Positions 16,635-26,074 of a stretch of DNA of 32,926 bases are shown piece by piece (position 1 is the first letter of the stretch; each line of letters opens with the position of its first letter). The notes under the pieces were generated by a model. The model did not search any database, was not told where the DNA came from, and saw only the letters and a list, made by a program, of their open reading frames with translations. The DNA comes from Okeania sp. SIO2F4 (lineage in GTDB: Bacteria > Cyanobacteriota > Cyanobacteriia > Cyanobacteriales > Microcoleaceae). The position numbers and the translations under genes are program-made. The DNA lies in NCBI RefSeq assembly GCF_010672385.1, contig NZ_JAAHGT010000029.1, forward strand, positions 1 through 32,926, given 5' to 3'.

Positions 16635-17499
16635 TATTTGTAGAAAAAATTTATCAACTCTGGTATTAGACATATACAAAAAATAAATAAGTTTTTTCTC
16701 AAAGTACCTCAGAGACATTGCACCTAAATTAGAGCTGTTGCTAAAGTCACCCTCTCAATCTTTTTTCATGTCTAATACCAATTCTGTGAAAATATAGCAG
16801 TCGCCATTACTATTAGGAAATTCTCGCTTCTCTCAAATTTATTCCGTCCTGGGAATTTAACTTCTAACTTCAGCTACATCTTGCCTACAACTACGGCTAT
16901 ATTCTTTTTCACTTATGGTCTATTAGTTCTCGAAAAATTTTAGAGCTGTTGCTAAAGTCAGCCTCTCAATCTTTTTTCATGTCTAATACCAATTCTGTGA
17001 AAATATAGCAGTCGCCATTACTATTAGGAAATTCTTGCTTCTCTCAAATTTATTCCGTCCTGGGAATTTAACTTCTAACTTCAGCTATATCTTGCCTACA
17101 ACTACGGCTATATTCTTTTTCACTTATGGTCTATTAGTTCTCGAAAAATTAAGGTATAAAGCCAATTACCATTTGTAGAAAAAATTTATCAATTCTGGTA
17201 TTAGACATATACAGAAAATAAATAAGTTTTTTCTCAAAGTACCTCAGAAACATTGCACCTAAATTAGAGCTGTTGCTAAAGTCAGCCTCTCAATCTTTTT
17301 TCATGTCTAATACCAATTCTGTGAAAATATAGCAGTCGCCATTACTATTAGGAAATTCTTGCTTCTCTCAAATTTATTCCGTCCTGGGAATTTAACTTCT
17401 AACTTCAGCTATATCTTCCCTACAACTGCGGCAAAGTATATTCTTTTTCACTCTTATATCTATTAGTTCTCGAAAAATTAAGGTATAAAGCAAATTACC
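16635..17499. repeat. Three-copy long repeat (324-bp unit; middle copy shortened to about 211 bp)
   Basis: The core starting AGAGCTGTTGCTAAAGTCA occurs at 16731, 16942 and 17266. The first and third copies also carry a preceding segment of about 95 bp (starting ATTTGTAGAAAAAATTTATC at 16635 and 17171), which the middle copy lacks. Copies differ at only a few positions, for example CTCGCTTC versus CTTGCTTC. The preceding segment and core each contain an end of the ATACCAATTTG MITE family in opposite directions (GGTATTAGACAT and ATGTCTAATACC). No open frame spans the array. Confidence 0.88.
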
Positions 17500-18410
17500 A
17501 AAAGCAATGCTTAGATGATACTTAAATTATTAAGTAATTAACACAAACAGAATGACTTTTTCGATAATTATTAGCCAGTTCGTATTAATTATTATCATCT
17601 TTACCTCTCTGTACTGACGTTGCACTTACGTCCCTACATATTCCCCTGCAATGCGAAAATGTAGAGAAGTTTTTGATAAGTAGGTAGGCATTTACAGAAA
17701 AGGTAATAATTAATTATTAATTGTTGAAAGCATTTTTCATTTAAGTATGGCATAAAAATCTTATGGGGTAATACAAATTTGAAAAAAGAATGCTACAAAA
17801 AGGTGCATTTTGGAATGGGTACTTAACTGGAATTCATTTTACCGAATCATTAATAATTAATAATTATTAATTAAATAATTCAGGTTCAAAGCCGACCCTT
17901 TCAAGGGAAAAAAAAGTGCTCTTGAATTTCCTTATATTCAATTCCGTAACGGTTTTAACCTTCTTGTAATTATCAATTATCCATTATCCATTAATAAAAA
18001 AGCTATCCATTTTTCGCTTTTTTCAATATTTAGAGCTTGCTGATTAATTTTTAAAACCTTGATCTGTAAATATTTTAGCCTTTTTAAATTTAAAAAAAGT
18101 GCAATATTTTAGGTCTAGGGAGCTAAAAAAGTTAGGGTTTTGAGTAGATAAGGATAGAAAAATCAAGGGATATTTATGCCTCCTAATTCCTCTGAATTCT
18201 GAATTATACCCTCAACAATAAGACTTTTTCAGCAAACCCTATTTATTAGTTCTTCCTTGTTTCTTATTCCCTCTTGTCTCTTCTTGACTTCTACCATTTG
18301 TAACAAACATTTATCATGTTTGGTATAAGGAATATGAAATATGGAGATGCTTTAAAATTTCGGATACCCACTGTTGTCTATCTATGTGAAAATCGCTATA
18401 AATATACCTT
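17500..18410. other. Gene-free AT-rich region with a long MITE-like element at 17769-18328
   Basis: TAATACAAATTTGAAAAAAG (17769) matches the right terminus of the element at 27451-27652. At the other end, CCATTTGTAACAAACATTTATCATG...GGTATA (to 18328) matches its left terminus reversed. The whole is therefore a reversed copy of about 560 bp, enlarged by inserted AT-rich repeats (17850-17880). No gene is seen. Confidence 0.55.
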
Positions 18411-19097
18411 TTAAGAGGTTATCTGCATTTTGTAGGCTTTAACTTTACTATCAATTCCTGTAATATCAGTTCCTACAACAACAGCATAAGCTCCTAAATT
18501 CATAGCTTTTTTTGCCATTGTTGTAGAAGCAATACCCCCTTCACAAATTACTGGCATTGCTAAATTTTCTACCATCTTTTTTAATAGTAGAAAACCAGGG
18601 GGAAATTCTGTTTTTGTTAGCTCAGTATAACCATACAGAGTAGTCGCAACAAAATCCGCACCTGTTGCTGCTGCTAGTTGTGCTGCTTCTATAGTATCTA
18701 CATCTGCCATTACAGCTTTTCCTAACTCTTGATGAATTTGGGTAATTAATGTGGCTAAAGTTTCTCCCCCTGGTCGTTCTCTGAGAGTAGCATCAATAGC
18801 AATAATATCTGCTCCAGCTTCGGCGATCGCTACTGCATCGGAAAAACGAGGGGTAATATAAACTTCATATCCTGGTATTTGTTGCTTCCACAAACCAATA
18901 ATGGGCTGAGTAATTCTCTGTCGCACTGCCCGAATATGGGATGGGGTATCTATTCTAACTCCCACCGCACCTTGATTTATAGATGCTTGTGCCATTGCAG
19001 CAATAACTTCTGGATGATGTAAAGGGGAGTCAGTGGGAGCTTGACAAGAAACTATTAAACCTTTTGGTAATAGTAGATTAGGAGTTTTATTAGTCAT
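18411..19097 (-). CDS. nanE: N-acetylmannosamine-6-phosphate 2-epimerase
   Basis: This 228-aa TIM-barrel enzyme converts ManNAc-6-phosphate to GlcNAc-6-phosphate, usually in sialic-acid or amino-sugar catabolism. The barrel is recognised by LIVSCQAPTDSPLHHPE (N-terminus), GAVGVRIDT, PIIGLWKQQ with the catalytic Lys71, ADIIAIDAT (101-103), VMADVDTIEAA, and VICEGGIAS with Glu186, the second catalytic residue by analogy with characterised NanE. YAVVVGTDITGI closes the phosphate-binding end. Length is normal. No sialic-acid lyase, ManNAc kinase or transporter is adjacent, so the pathway context is missing here, and cell-wall amino-sugar recycling is another possible role. Confidence 0.93.
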   Translation of the reverse strand: MTNKTPNLLLPKGLIVSCQAPTDSPLHHPEVIAAMAQASINQGAVGVRIDTPSHIRAVRQRITQPIIGLWKQQIPGYEVYITPRFSDAVAIAEAGADIIAIDATLRERPGGETLATLITQIHQELGKAVMADVDTIEAAQLAAATGADFVATTLYGYTELTKTEFPPGFLLLKKMVENLAMPVICEGGIASTTMAKKAMNLGAYAVVVGTDITGIDSKVKAYKMQITS

Positions 19098-19359
19098 AAT
19101 TAAAGAATTATTTTGTCGTAATTAATATTCATAATTTTAGAGCTATTTTATTGTACTTCAAATATCTTTTAGTCTTTTTTTTATCTTTGCTTTCTGGCTT
19201 CTATTAATTTACCATTAATCAGTAGTAATCTATATATCAAAACAGTTTTCCATTTCTTGGCATCCGCTTAATTATACAAATTACTATATAGCAATCCTAT
19301 TTGATATCAAATCCGCTTAATTTGGTACAAAAAAATTTTCATTGCCATACCATTTACAT
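19098..19359. other. Gap upstream of nanE
   Basis: AT-rich, 262 bp, with no gene. It should contain the nanE promoter, with no clear boxes. Confidence 0.35.
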
Positions 19360-19877
19360 TTGTATCAGATTCGCTTCTGGCTCCCAATTGTATGTAAATA
19401 TGTAAAGCTGATATACCAATTATTTGCCCGTTTAGATCTTCTCACATTTTTGACTGGCATAGAGGGTAATATTTCATAGGTTTTTACTATTCCTACCCTG
19501 GGTAATTTGATATAATTTCCTTGCATAATATTAATGCTGTATTCTAAATATAAACTGTCTTTTTTACCCTTTTTTTTTAACTTAGGAAACCCACGTTTAG
19601 GAATAGTTAAAAAGTTTTTAAATGTCCTTTATAAATTTCTTAATGCTTGCTGAGGGGCACACTTTTATACTTCATAATACCAGGGATTTTGACTTTTAAT
19701 TTTAGCAACTAAACGTTTATGCAAAGTAATTCCACTAGGGCGTTTTTTTGTTAATTCATATTCAGTAATGCAAGTAGCTAATCCCCAGTTATAAGCATGA
19801 CTACCTACACCTGCGTGTTTGGCAAGTAGATTTTTTTGATAATTGTTAACTTTTAATTTGGTCTTGATTGATTCCAT
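19360..19877 (-). pseudogene. TnpB N-terminal fragment
   Basis: Starting at ATG 19877, MESIKTKLKVNNYQKNLL is followed by AKHAGVGSHAYNWGLATC and LHKRLVAKIKSQNPWYYEV, then a stop. Beyond a gap the sequence continues as PKRGFPKLKKKGKKDSLYLE (about 19600-19541), GNYIKLPRVGIVKTYE and NNWYIS. This is the N-terminal half of an OrfB/TnpB protein of the IS607-associated type, similar to the start of the copy at 13762. The RuvC domain is absent, so it is a truncated relic. Confidence 0.8.
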
Positions 19878-20015
19878 TTGAACACGCACACCATGAAAAA
19901 AAGTCTTTAATATTATAGGATTAATTAATGATAGGAAATAATCTTCATATTTTCAAGATTTACTAATATTTGTCCAATTTTGTAAATTATTCAGCTTCAG
20001 TAATTAGCCCCTGTT

Positions 20016-22637
20016 TTAATTAGTTAGTAATGCTATTATTTTACTCAATAAATATTCGAGATTAATTGGTTTAGTCAAACATTCATCCACACCAGCAGCA
20101 TAATAATATTCTCGATTTATTTCTGTATTAAAATTAGTTAATGCCAAAATTTTAATATTTTTAGTGCTGCTTGTTGTGCATAACTGCTGAATAATATCTA
20201 CACTATCAATTCCTGGCAAGTGCATATCTAAAATTACAGCAACAGGCTGCAATAAAATAATTTGCTCCACAGCAGTAGAACCTTCTATTATCCACACAAC
20301 TTTTAATCCTGCTGCTGTCAAAATATCACAAATGATTGTGGCAATATCTTCTTCTTGTTCAATCAATACTACTGTACCTTGTAAAGATAAAATATTTGAT
20401 GTACTTTCTCCTTTTTGTTTTAGTTTTTCATTTGGTGATTTAAGTTGTTGTGCTGGGAGTTTGACTGTAAAAGTAGAGCCGATATTTACAGTAGATTCTA
20501 CTTCAATAATTCCACTATGAAGTTCAATTAATTGCTTGGTTAAAGCTAAACCTAAACCAGTACCACCTTGTTGACGATTATAAGGAGAATCTAGTTGTTG
20601 AAATTTCTTAAATAATAGTGGTTTTTGCTCTTGAGAAATTCCCATACCAGTATCTTCTACTTGAAAAATTGCTGTATGTCGATCTCTCATCACTTTAAGT
20701 CTAACATTTCCCCCACTAGGAGTAAATTTAATTGCATTGCTGAGAAGATTAAATAGAATTTGTTTAACTCTTCTTTGGTCAGCCGTAAATCGATCTAACT
20801 CTGGAGTTACATTCTGTTCAAAAATTAGTTTTACTTCATTTTGTTTAGCCTTTTCTCTAAAATTTTGCCAAATTTCATAACTGAGTTTAGATAAAGAAAA
20901 TTCACTAATTTTCAATACGGTTTTGCCTGCTTCTGCTTGAGATAAATCTAGAATATCATTGATTAATTCCAGGAGATGTTCGCCACTATCATGGATTGTT
21001 TGTAAATAAGCTCTTTGCTTTTGTATTGGCATGATTTTTGCTCCTCTATTACCATAAGACCACTGCAAAAGAGTTGAAGAAATACCAATAACACAGGTAA
21101 GAGGGGTGCGTAATTCATGGCTCATTGTTGCTAAAAATTCACTCTTAGCACGATTAGCTGATTCTGCACTTTGAAGTGCATCATAAAGGTCTTGGGTTCG
21201 CTCAACTACCCGCTTTTCTAAAGTTTGTTTTTGCTTTTGCAATTCTGCATATAATTGAACTTGATAAATAGCGATCGCTAGATGTTCTGCAATTTCTTTG
21301 AGAAATCTCTTTTCATTGTCTTGCCATTCTCGCTCAGAGCATTGATGGGCAATTAATAATCCCCACAATCTTTCATCAACTATAATGGGTACTACTAATT
21401 TTGCTTTGATTTGATGTTGTCGCATCAATTCTAATAGACAAGGAAATTTACTATAAGCTATTTCTACATCAGCTATGGCATGAACAGAGCTTTTACTATA
21501 TTCAATAGGAGGAAAAAAGCAGTTTTCGGTCTCACTTAAACCTAATACAGAAGAAATTAGATCGGATGCCAAAGCTTCATACTTCACCGACCCTTTTTGT
21601 TGATTTACTACCGTAATATTATTTGTTAATAATAAGGGATGATTGAATTGATAAATCAATAATCTCTCTACTTTGAGGAACTTTCTCACCTGTTCCACAG
21701 CAGTTAATAAAATTTCTGGTAATTCTAAAGTTTGGCGAATTTGAGTTGTGACTTGATTCAGGAGTCTCTCTTGTTCTATTTGTTGGTTTAGAGCCGTCTC
21801 AATAGGTTTACATACTAATGGATAATGTTGATTATTCAGCCCTGAATCTGATGATGATAATTGATTATTTTGTGGCAAATTAGTTTTTGTTATTAATTCA
21901 GGATTAGGAGTAGATATGCCATGAATATTAACTGTTGAATCATTTATTGATAGTAAATTTGATAGATCGGGATAATCTCTTTTTTGCTTAGTTTTTTGAG
22001 GATTTTCTAGCTGTAAAATAGAATCTATATTTTCGCTAGAAGTCAAGAGTTTGAGTAATTTCAAAGTGAATTCGCTCTGGAGATTAGCATTATTCACTTT
22101 GAGGTTATTTATTCTAGATTTAAGTTGAGATATAATTATTGATTGACTTTTGTCTTTCTCTAGTCGATTAATAATTTGGTATACAAAAACTTGAATTGCT
22201 TTTGGGTCAAAAGTTAAACCCACATTAAATTTTAAATTTTCCACATTTACCCTTTTCAAGGGTAAGCTAAAAGAGTTAGATTGAGAATTATAATTTTGTT
22301 GTTGTCCTGCTCTTCTCTGGCTTTGATTGTTTGATAAATCCTTAACTGCTTTGCCCCACAAAAGTCCATTAAACTCCTTTGAAATAACTGCTGTGAACTT
22401 TATCCCTGGGAACATAAGGTATTGAGTGGTGGCAAATATATCTTCTGTAATGACTATCGTTTCTAGACCTTGAGATGTCTGTTGTAATAACTGACTTAAT
22501 AGCTCAAGTGTATTTAAAGGCAAAGTTAAGCTTGGTTTTGCAGGTGGAAAACTGGGCATTTCCCTAGTTGTCTTGTATGAAATGGCCATAATACTATTCC
22601 GGAGCAGGACAAAGAGTATTGTTTGTGCAATCATCAA
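20016..22637 (-). CDS. Hybrid histidine kinase: DICT-GAF-HisKA-HATPase-REC
   Basis: This 873-aa cytosolic sensor kinase has a DICT-like sensory domain at residues about 42-160 (FTAVISKEFNGLLWGK, FNVGLTFDPKAIQVF), then a polar Asn/Gln/Ser-rich linker to about 285. A GAF domain of the cyanobacteriochrome lineage follows (about 295-462; RLLIYQFN, KLVVPIIVDERLWGLLIAHQC). HisKA has phospho-acceptor His507 in MSHELRTPL. The ATPase has N634 (LLSNAIKF), G1 DTGMGI and G2 GGTGLGLA. The C-terminal receiver has Asp804 (VILDMHLPG) and Lys856. In the GAF the usual bilin-anchoring Cys-His pair reads Cys400-Leu401, so chromophore binding is uncertain. The true start may be Met17 rather than Met1, as the first 16 residues look non-conserved. 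It is divergent from the CBS-type gene, 102 bp apart; output partner unknown. Confidence 0.92.
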   Translation of the reverse strand: MMIAQTILFVLLRNSIMAISYKTTREMPSFPPAKPSLTLPLNTLELLSQLLQQTSQGLETIVITEDIFATTQYLMFPGIKFTAVISKEFNGLLWGKAVKDLSNNQSQRRAGQQQNYNSQSNSFSLPLKRVNVENLKFNVGLTFDPKAIQVFVYQIINRLEKDKSQSIIISQLKSRINNLKVNNANLQSEFTLKLLKLLTSSENIDSILQLENPQKTKQKRDYPDLSNLLSINDSTVNIHGISTPNPELITKTNLPQNNQLSSSDSGLNNQHYPLVCKPIETALNQQIEQERLLNQVTTQIRQTLELPEILLTAVEQVRKFLKVERLLIYQFNHPLLLTNNITVVNQQKGSVKYEALASDLISSVLGLSETENCFFPPIEYSKSSVHAIADVEIAYSKFPCLLELMRQHQIKAKLVVPIIVDERLWGLLIAHQCSEREWQDNEKRFLKEIAEHLAIAIYQVQLYAELQKQKQTLEKRVVERTQDLYDALQSAESANRAKSEFLATMSHELRTPLTCVIGISSTLLQWSYGNRGAKIMPIQKQRAYLQTIHDSGEHLLELINDILDLSQAEAGKTVLKISEFSLSKLSYEIWQNFREKAKQNEVKLIFEQNVTPELDRFTADQRRVKQILFNLLSNAIKFTPSGGNVRLKVMRDRHTAIFQVEDTGMGISQEQKPLLFKKFQQLDSPYNRQQGGTGLGLALTKQLIELHSGIIEVESTVNIGSTFTVKLPAQQLKSPNEKLKQKGESTSNILSLQGTVVLIEQEEDIATIICDILTAAGLKVVWIIEGSTAVEQIILLQPVAVILDMHLPGIDSVDIIQQLCTTSSTKNIKILALTNFNTEINREYYYAAGVDECLTKPINLEYLLSKIIALLTN

Positions 22638-22739
22638 ACACCGATTAGATTTTAGATTGTTGAATCTAACCGTAAATTAATCCAAGCTAACATATCCTCA
22701 TAAAATATTTTTTATATAGCTCATTCCTGATTAGTTTCA
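22638..22739. promoter_or_regulatory. Shared divergent promoter region
   Basis: 102 bp separate the start codons of the histidine kinase (minus) and the CBS-type protein (plus). It is AT-rich, with AAAATATTTTTTATATAGCTC near the plus-strand start. Both genes must initiate here unless promoters lie inside coding DNA; boxes cannot be assigned confidently. Confidence 0.45.
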
Positions 22740-23354
22740 ATGATTAACTTAACTCAGCTTACACTCAATTCTACTATCGGAAACTTGCCTTCCCACGATT
22801 TCCAAGTTAATTCTGCTACTTTAGGACAGATAGTAGCTGAAAAATTTAGACTACAACCAGAATTACCGGGAGTTATTATTACTCAAAGTACCCAAATGTT
22901 GGGTATGATTTCCCAAATCAGATTCCTGGAATATATAAAATTACCTGAAAAGAAAAAAATTTATTATAGATGTCCTGTGCGTGAATTGTTAGATTTTCTC
23001 AACACTCCTCCTCTAGTTCTTTCTGAAAATTTTCAAATTAATGCAGCAGCTCTCACGGCACTGAATAGGCCAAAACAGTATGTTTATGAACCTATAATTA
23101 TAGTTTTATCTAATGGCAGCTTGAGATTGATAGATTTACATGATTTACTATTAGCACAATCGGAAATTTTACTAAACTTAGATAAAAAGCTGCAAGAGCA
23201 AACGGATAAATCTCAATCAGAAACCCTAGAATTATATCTAGAGGAAAATGATGATGATGAACCCACTGGTTTTCTCTTAGAGTCAAAACCCCTGATCAAA
23301 AAAATTGAAAAGAAACTCAAACAGCATAAAAAAAAATCAAACAAGCAACTCTAA
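22740..23354 (+). CDS. CBS-domain-like signalling protein
   Basis: This 204-aa protein has residues about 20-155 resembling the paired CBS-like sensor found at the N-terminus of many cyanobacterial sensor kinases and cyclases: DFQVNSATLGQIVAEKF, PGVIITQSTQMLGMISQIRF, CPVRELLDFL, YEPIIIVLSNGSLRLIDLHD. Here the output domain is absent. The chain ends in an acidic patch (EENDDDE, about 177-183) and a Lys-rich tail. It may be a stand-alone partner of the divergent kinase; that is inference from adjacency. CBS domains usually bind adenosyl nucleotides, but no ligand residues can be assigned. Confidence 0.75.
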   Translation: MINLTQLTLNSTIGNLPSHDFQVNSATLGQIVAEKFRLQPELPGVIITQSTQMLGMISQIRFLEYIKLPEKKKIYYRCPVRELLDFLNTPPLVLSENFQINAAALTALNRPKQYVYEPIIIVLSNGSLRLIDLHDLLLAQSEILLNLDKKLQEQTDKSQSETLELYLEENDDDEPTGFLLESKPLIKKIEKKLKQHKKKSNKQL

Positions 23355-23601
23355 AAATAGTTCATTTATAGCCTCTAATTTATTTTTTTTATGAGATATT
23401 TATTTTCAATAAACTTCGGAATTACTTGAAATTAAGCAATAGTTATAAATTGCCCAGATGCAACCTGTATCTAAAATTTGTCAAAAATCCCCAAATACAT
23501 CAAAACTCTGAAATTATTATGGTTGCTTCCTAATTCCAAGAGATTTTATTCACCGAAAAAGTGGGTCCTCTCCTGCCTTATAGGGCGACTTTAATTCTGG
23601 A

Positions 23602-23727
23602 TTAGGTTAAATCATCAATCATTTCTTCTACTATTTGTGTCATATTTTTTTTCCTTATTAAAGCATATGATTTTAACTGATCTAATCTCTTACTTGATAG
23701 CCTAAATTTTAATGTTTTATATTTCAT
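23602..23727 (-). CDS. Small ribbon-helix-helix (CopG/MetJ-like) protein
   Basis: This 41-aa protein starts at ATG 23727: a basic strand TLKFRLSSKRLDQLKSYA, a turn, and a helix KNMTQIVEEMIDDLT fit the ribbon-helix-helix DNA-binding fold (strand residues Lys-Lys-Phe-Arg; hydrophobic spacing in both helices). The longer reading frame to 23832 adds a hydrophobic non-conserved stretch and is less likely. It is divergent from tnpB, occupying the place of tnpA in IS605 elements. Probable role: repressor of itself and tnpB. It could alternatively be an orphan antitoxin. Confidence 0.65.
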   Translation of the reverse strand: MKYKTLKFRLSSKRLDQLKSYALIRKKNMTQIVEEMIDDLT

Positions 23728-23822
23728 AAAACCCCACAATGTACGCACAAATATATTATAATAGAGATATAGAAAAAACCCTACGATATTAATTTTTAGT
23801 GCAGTAATTAAGGTCGAAAACA

Positions 23823-25082
23823 TTGAAAGCAAGATATAAATATAGATGCTATCAAAACCTTATACAACAAATTAATTTAGCTAAATTATTTGGATGTACA
23901 AGAGTAGTTTGGAACGATGCTTTAGCTCATTGTATTCAAGAGTTTAAATCATCAAAGAAAAAGCCAAGTAATGCTGAACTACAAAAAGTATTTATTACTC
24001 AAGCTAAGAAGACAATTGAAAGAAGTTGGTTAACCGAAGTATCAGTAGTTCCATTACAACAATCATTAAACGATTTGCACCAAGCTTATCAAAACTTTTT
24101 CAATTCAGTTATAGGTAAGCGTAAAGGAGTAAAAGTTAAACCTCCAAAATTCAAGAAGCGTAATTCAAAACAGACAGCTATATTTAGTTTGAGAGGATTT
24201 AAGTTAGGTCAAGATAAGGTATATTTAGCCAAGATTGGAAACCTTAAAGTACATTGGTCAAGACCGTTACCATCACCTCCATCATCAGTAACAATAATCA
24301 AGGATTGTAGGGGCGATTCGCATAGATGCCCCTACTAGATATTTTCTGAGTTTTGTTGTAGAAAAATCAGCAGATGTTTCACCTAAAACTGAAAGTTATA
24401 TTGGTATAGATTTAGGGATAAGCACATTTGCCACATTGAGCAATGGCGATAAAATTAATGCACCAAAACCATTAAAGAAAAATCTTAAGAAATTAGCCAA
24501 ATTTCAACGCAGGCTTGCCAAGAAAATACCAGGTAGTAAACGTAGAGAAAAAGCTAAGTTAAGGGTGGCTAAATTACACGCCAGAATTAAAGATATTCGT
24601 AAAGATTTTCTGCATAAATTGTCAACTAAACTAACTCGTGAATATGACACAATAATATTAGAAGACCTTAATGTTTCTGGAATGATTAAAAACCGTAAGG
24701 AGCGCTAAAGCAATCAGTGACTTAGGATGGAGGCAATTCAGGACTTTAACTGAGGCTAAATGCCAAAAATATAGTAGGGAATTTAGAGTTATTTCTAGGT
24801 GGGAGCCAACAAGCCAAAAGTTTTCTCCGATACGGTTTCCGTGGTGGTAAGAAAGAATTAGATGTAAGAGAATGGACTTGTTTGAACTGTGGGATGCACC
24901 ACGATAGAGATGTCAATGCTGCTATCAATATTCTTAATGTTGTAGAAACAGTAACTCAACCAAAAACCAAGGTTGAAATTGTTGAAGCTGAAATATTGGA
25001 ACCTGTGCAGTTATCTCTTTTCAATACAGTCGCCGACGGACAGCGGTCGATTATATTAAAAACGAGCATCGAGCAAATGTAA
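23823..25082 (+). pseudogene. tnpB: tnpB, broken by a small palindrome and frameshifts
   Basis: It begins at TTG 23823 (MKARYKYRCYQNLIQQINL), preceded by AAGG, and is intact through GNLKVHWSRPLPSPPSSVTI. A 29-bp palindrome at 24307-24335 then shifts the frame. The RuvC domain continues: YIGIDLGISTFATLS (RuvC-I), IILEDLNVSGM (RuvC-II), a frameshift at about 24700, [20 protein letters not shown], a second frameshift with loss of the first zinc-ribbon Cys pair (about 24815), then [20 protein letters not shown] (second Cys pair and RuvC-III) and a stop at 25080-25082. Catalytic acids are still readable, so the decay looks recent, but the chain cannot be made in one piece. Confidence 0.88.
24307..24335. 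repeat. 29-bp palindromic small dispersed repeat inserted in tnpB
   Basis: GTAGGGGCGA...ATGCCCCTAC has 8-bp arms GTAGGGGC/GCCCCTAC. The sister tnpB at 25770-25785 reads SANRYFLSF at this point with no palindrome, showing that it is an insertion. It causes the frame change that kills the gene. Confidence 0.82.
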
Positions 25083-25172
25083 GACTCGCCGTAAAAAGCA
25101 AGCTGATTGCAATGAAATGCTAACCCACTCTGAGTCTTTTAAACAGCTTAGTTTGTTTGATTGATAGATGGG

Positions 25173-25207
25173 AATCTCCGCGCCTAACCGCCGGAGAGGA
25201 TGTCAAA
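25173..25207 (+). mobile_element. IS605-type right-end hairpin / omega-RNA 3' end
   Basis: AATCTCCGCG and GCCGGAGAGG can pair around CCTAACC, followed by ATGTCAA. This resembles the right end at 10720-10755. Under the TnpB model the guide would be the bases directly after 25207. Confidence 0.6.
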
Positions 25208-25354
25208 ACCAAAATATGACTACTACTATATATAGTCATAACTAAGGTATTTACCAAAAAATTGGGGTATGCGCCTCGTCCTTATAGGGCGACTTTTTAG
25301 TTGATGAGCGTTTCAATAAATATGTTATAATTTTGCTAGTTTTAAACTCAGACT

Positions 25355-25809
25355 ATGAAATCTAAATTTAAGTACCGTATATATCCAACGCCGGGACAAA
25401 AAACCAGATTAGCAAAGCTATTTGGTTGTGTTTGCTGCGCAACGCTGCGCGAACGTGTTGTCTGGAACGATAGTCTAGCTTGCTACCTGTGAAAAGTATG
25501 CTCTTAGAGAAAAGAAACCAAGTAATTCAGAACTACAAAAACAGTTTATTACTCAGGTTAAAAAGACTGAGGATAGAGAATGGCTATCAGAAGTTTCTGC
25601 TATACCATTGCAGCAATCAAGGAAGTCACGCGCAAACTGCTAGATTTACAAAAGGTGGCTTTAAAGTTGGTGAGCATAAAGTCTCTAGCAACGCAAAGAT
25701 TGGAAAGCTGAAAATTGTTTGGTCAAGGGAACTACCTACTGTTCCATCATCAGTAACAATAATCAAAGATTCAGCCAATAGATATTTTCTGAGTTTCGTA
25801 AGTGCCTGA
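25355..25809 (+). pseudogene. Second tnpB, internally deleted and 3'-truncated
   Basis: From ATG 25355, MKSKFKYRIYPTPGQKTRLA and KLFGCV are followed by seven extra codons (25433-25453, TGCTGCGCAACGCTGCGCGAA, a GC-rich small dispersed repeat), then VVWNDSLA and a stop. In other frames come KPSNSELQKQFITQ, WLSEVSAIPLQQS, then a jump of about 40 codons to GGFKVGEHKVS and KIGKLKIVWSRELP, ending at RYFLSFV. The RuvC domain is absent. It is similar to the preceding tnpB over the shared part and has the same left-end motif at 25280. The next 265 bp (25810-26074) hold nothing recognisable. Confidence 0.85.
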
Positions 25810-26074
25810 AACGAAAATTAAAGAAGTTAAAAAATACAGAACGTTTACACATTTGTTTTGGTTCTCAGAAATTATTTAAGGACTCAACTTTTTCAAGGTC
25901 GGAAAGCCCTTGAGGGAATCCGCTCCCCATAGTTTGTGGGCTGAACATCAACTTTCTGTGCAAGTACCCATTGAAACGGGTAAGCAATGAATCATTTGCA
26001 CCTCACCGATGGCAAATGTCTAGCGCATGTCTAGTTTTCAAGAAGGTGAATCAGTTAAACTTAGGAGAAATATA

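Larger units (their letters stand above)
23576..25207 (+). mobile_element. IS605-like unit: left-end motif, divergent RHH gene, decayed tnpB, right-end hairpin
   Basis: The left boundary is put at CCTTATAGGGCGACTTT (23576-23592), repeated exactly before the next tnpB at 25280-25296. The right boundary is a stem-loop (25173-25199) followed by TGTCAA, the pattern of IS605 right ends. In between are a minus-strand ribbon-helix-helix gene and a plus-strand tnpB relic. No Y1 transposase gene is present. Confidence 0.6.

Noticed and set aside
16635-17499. CRISPR or retron-type array
   Set aside because: Only three long near-identical units, no spacers, and no reverse transcriptase nearby.
25810-26074. 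Possible coding remnant before the sulfotransferase
   Set aside because: Short fragments can be read in several frames, but none gives a motif I recognise.
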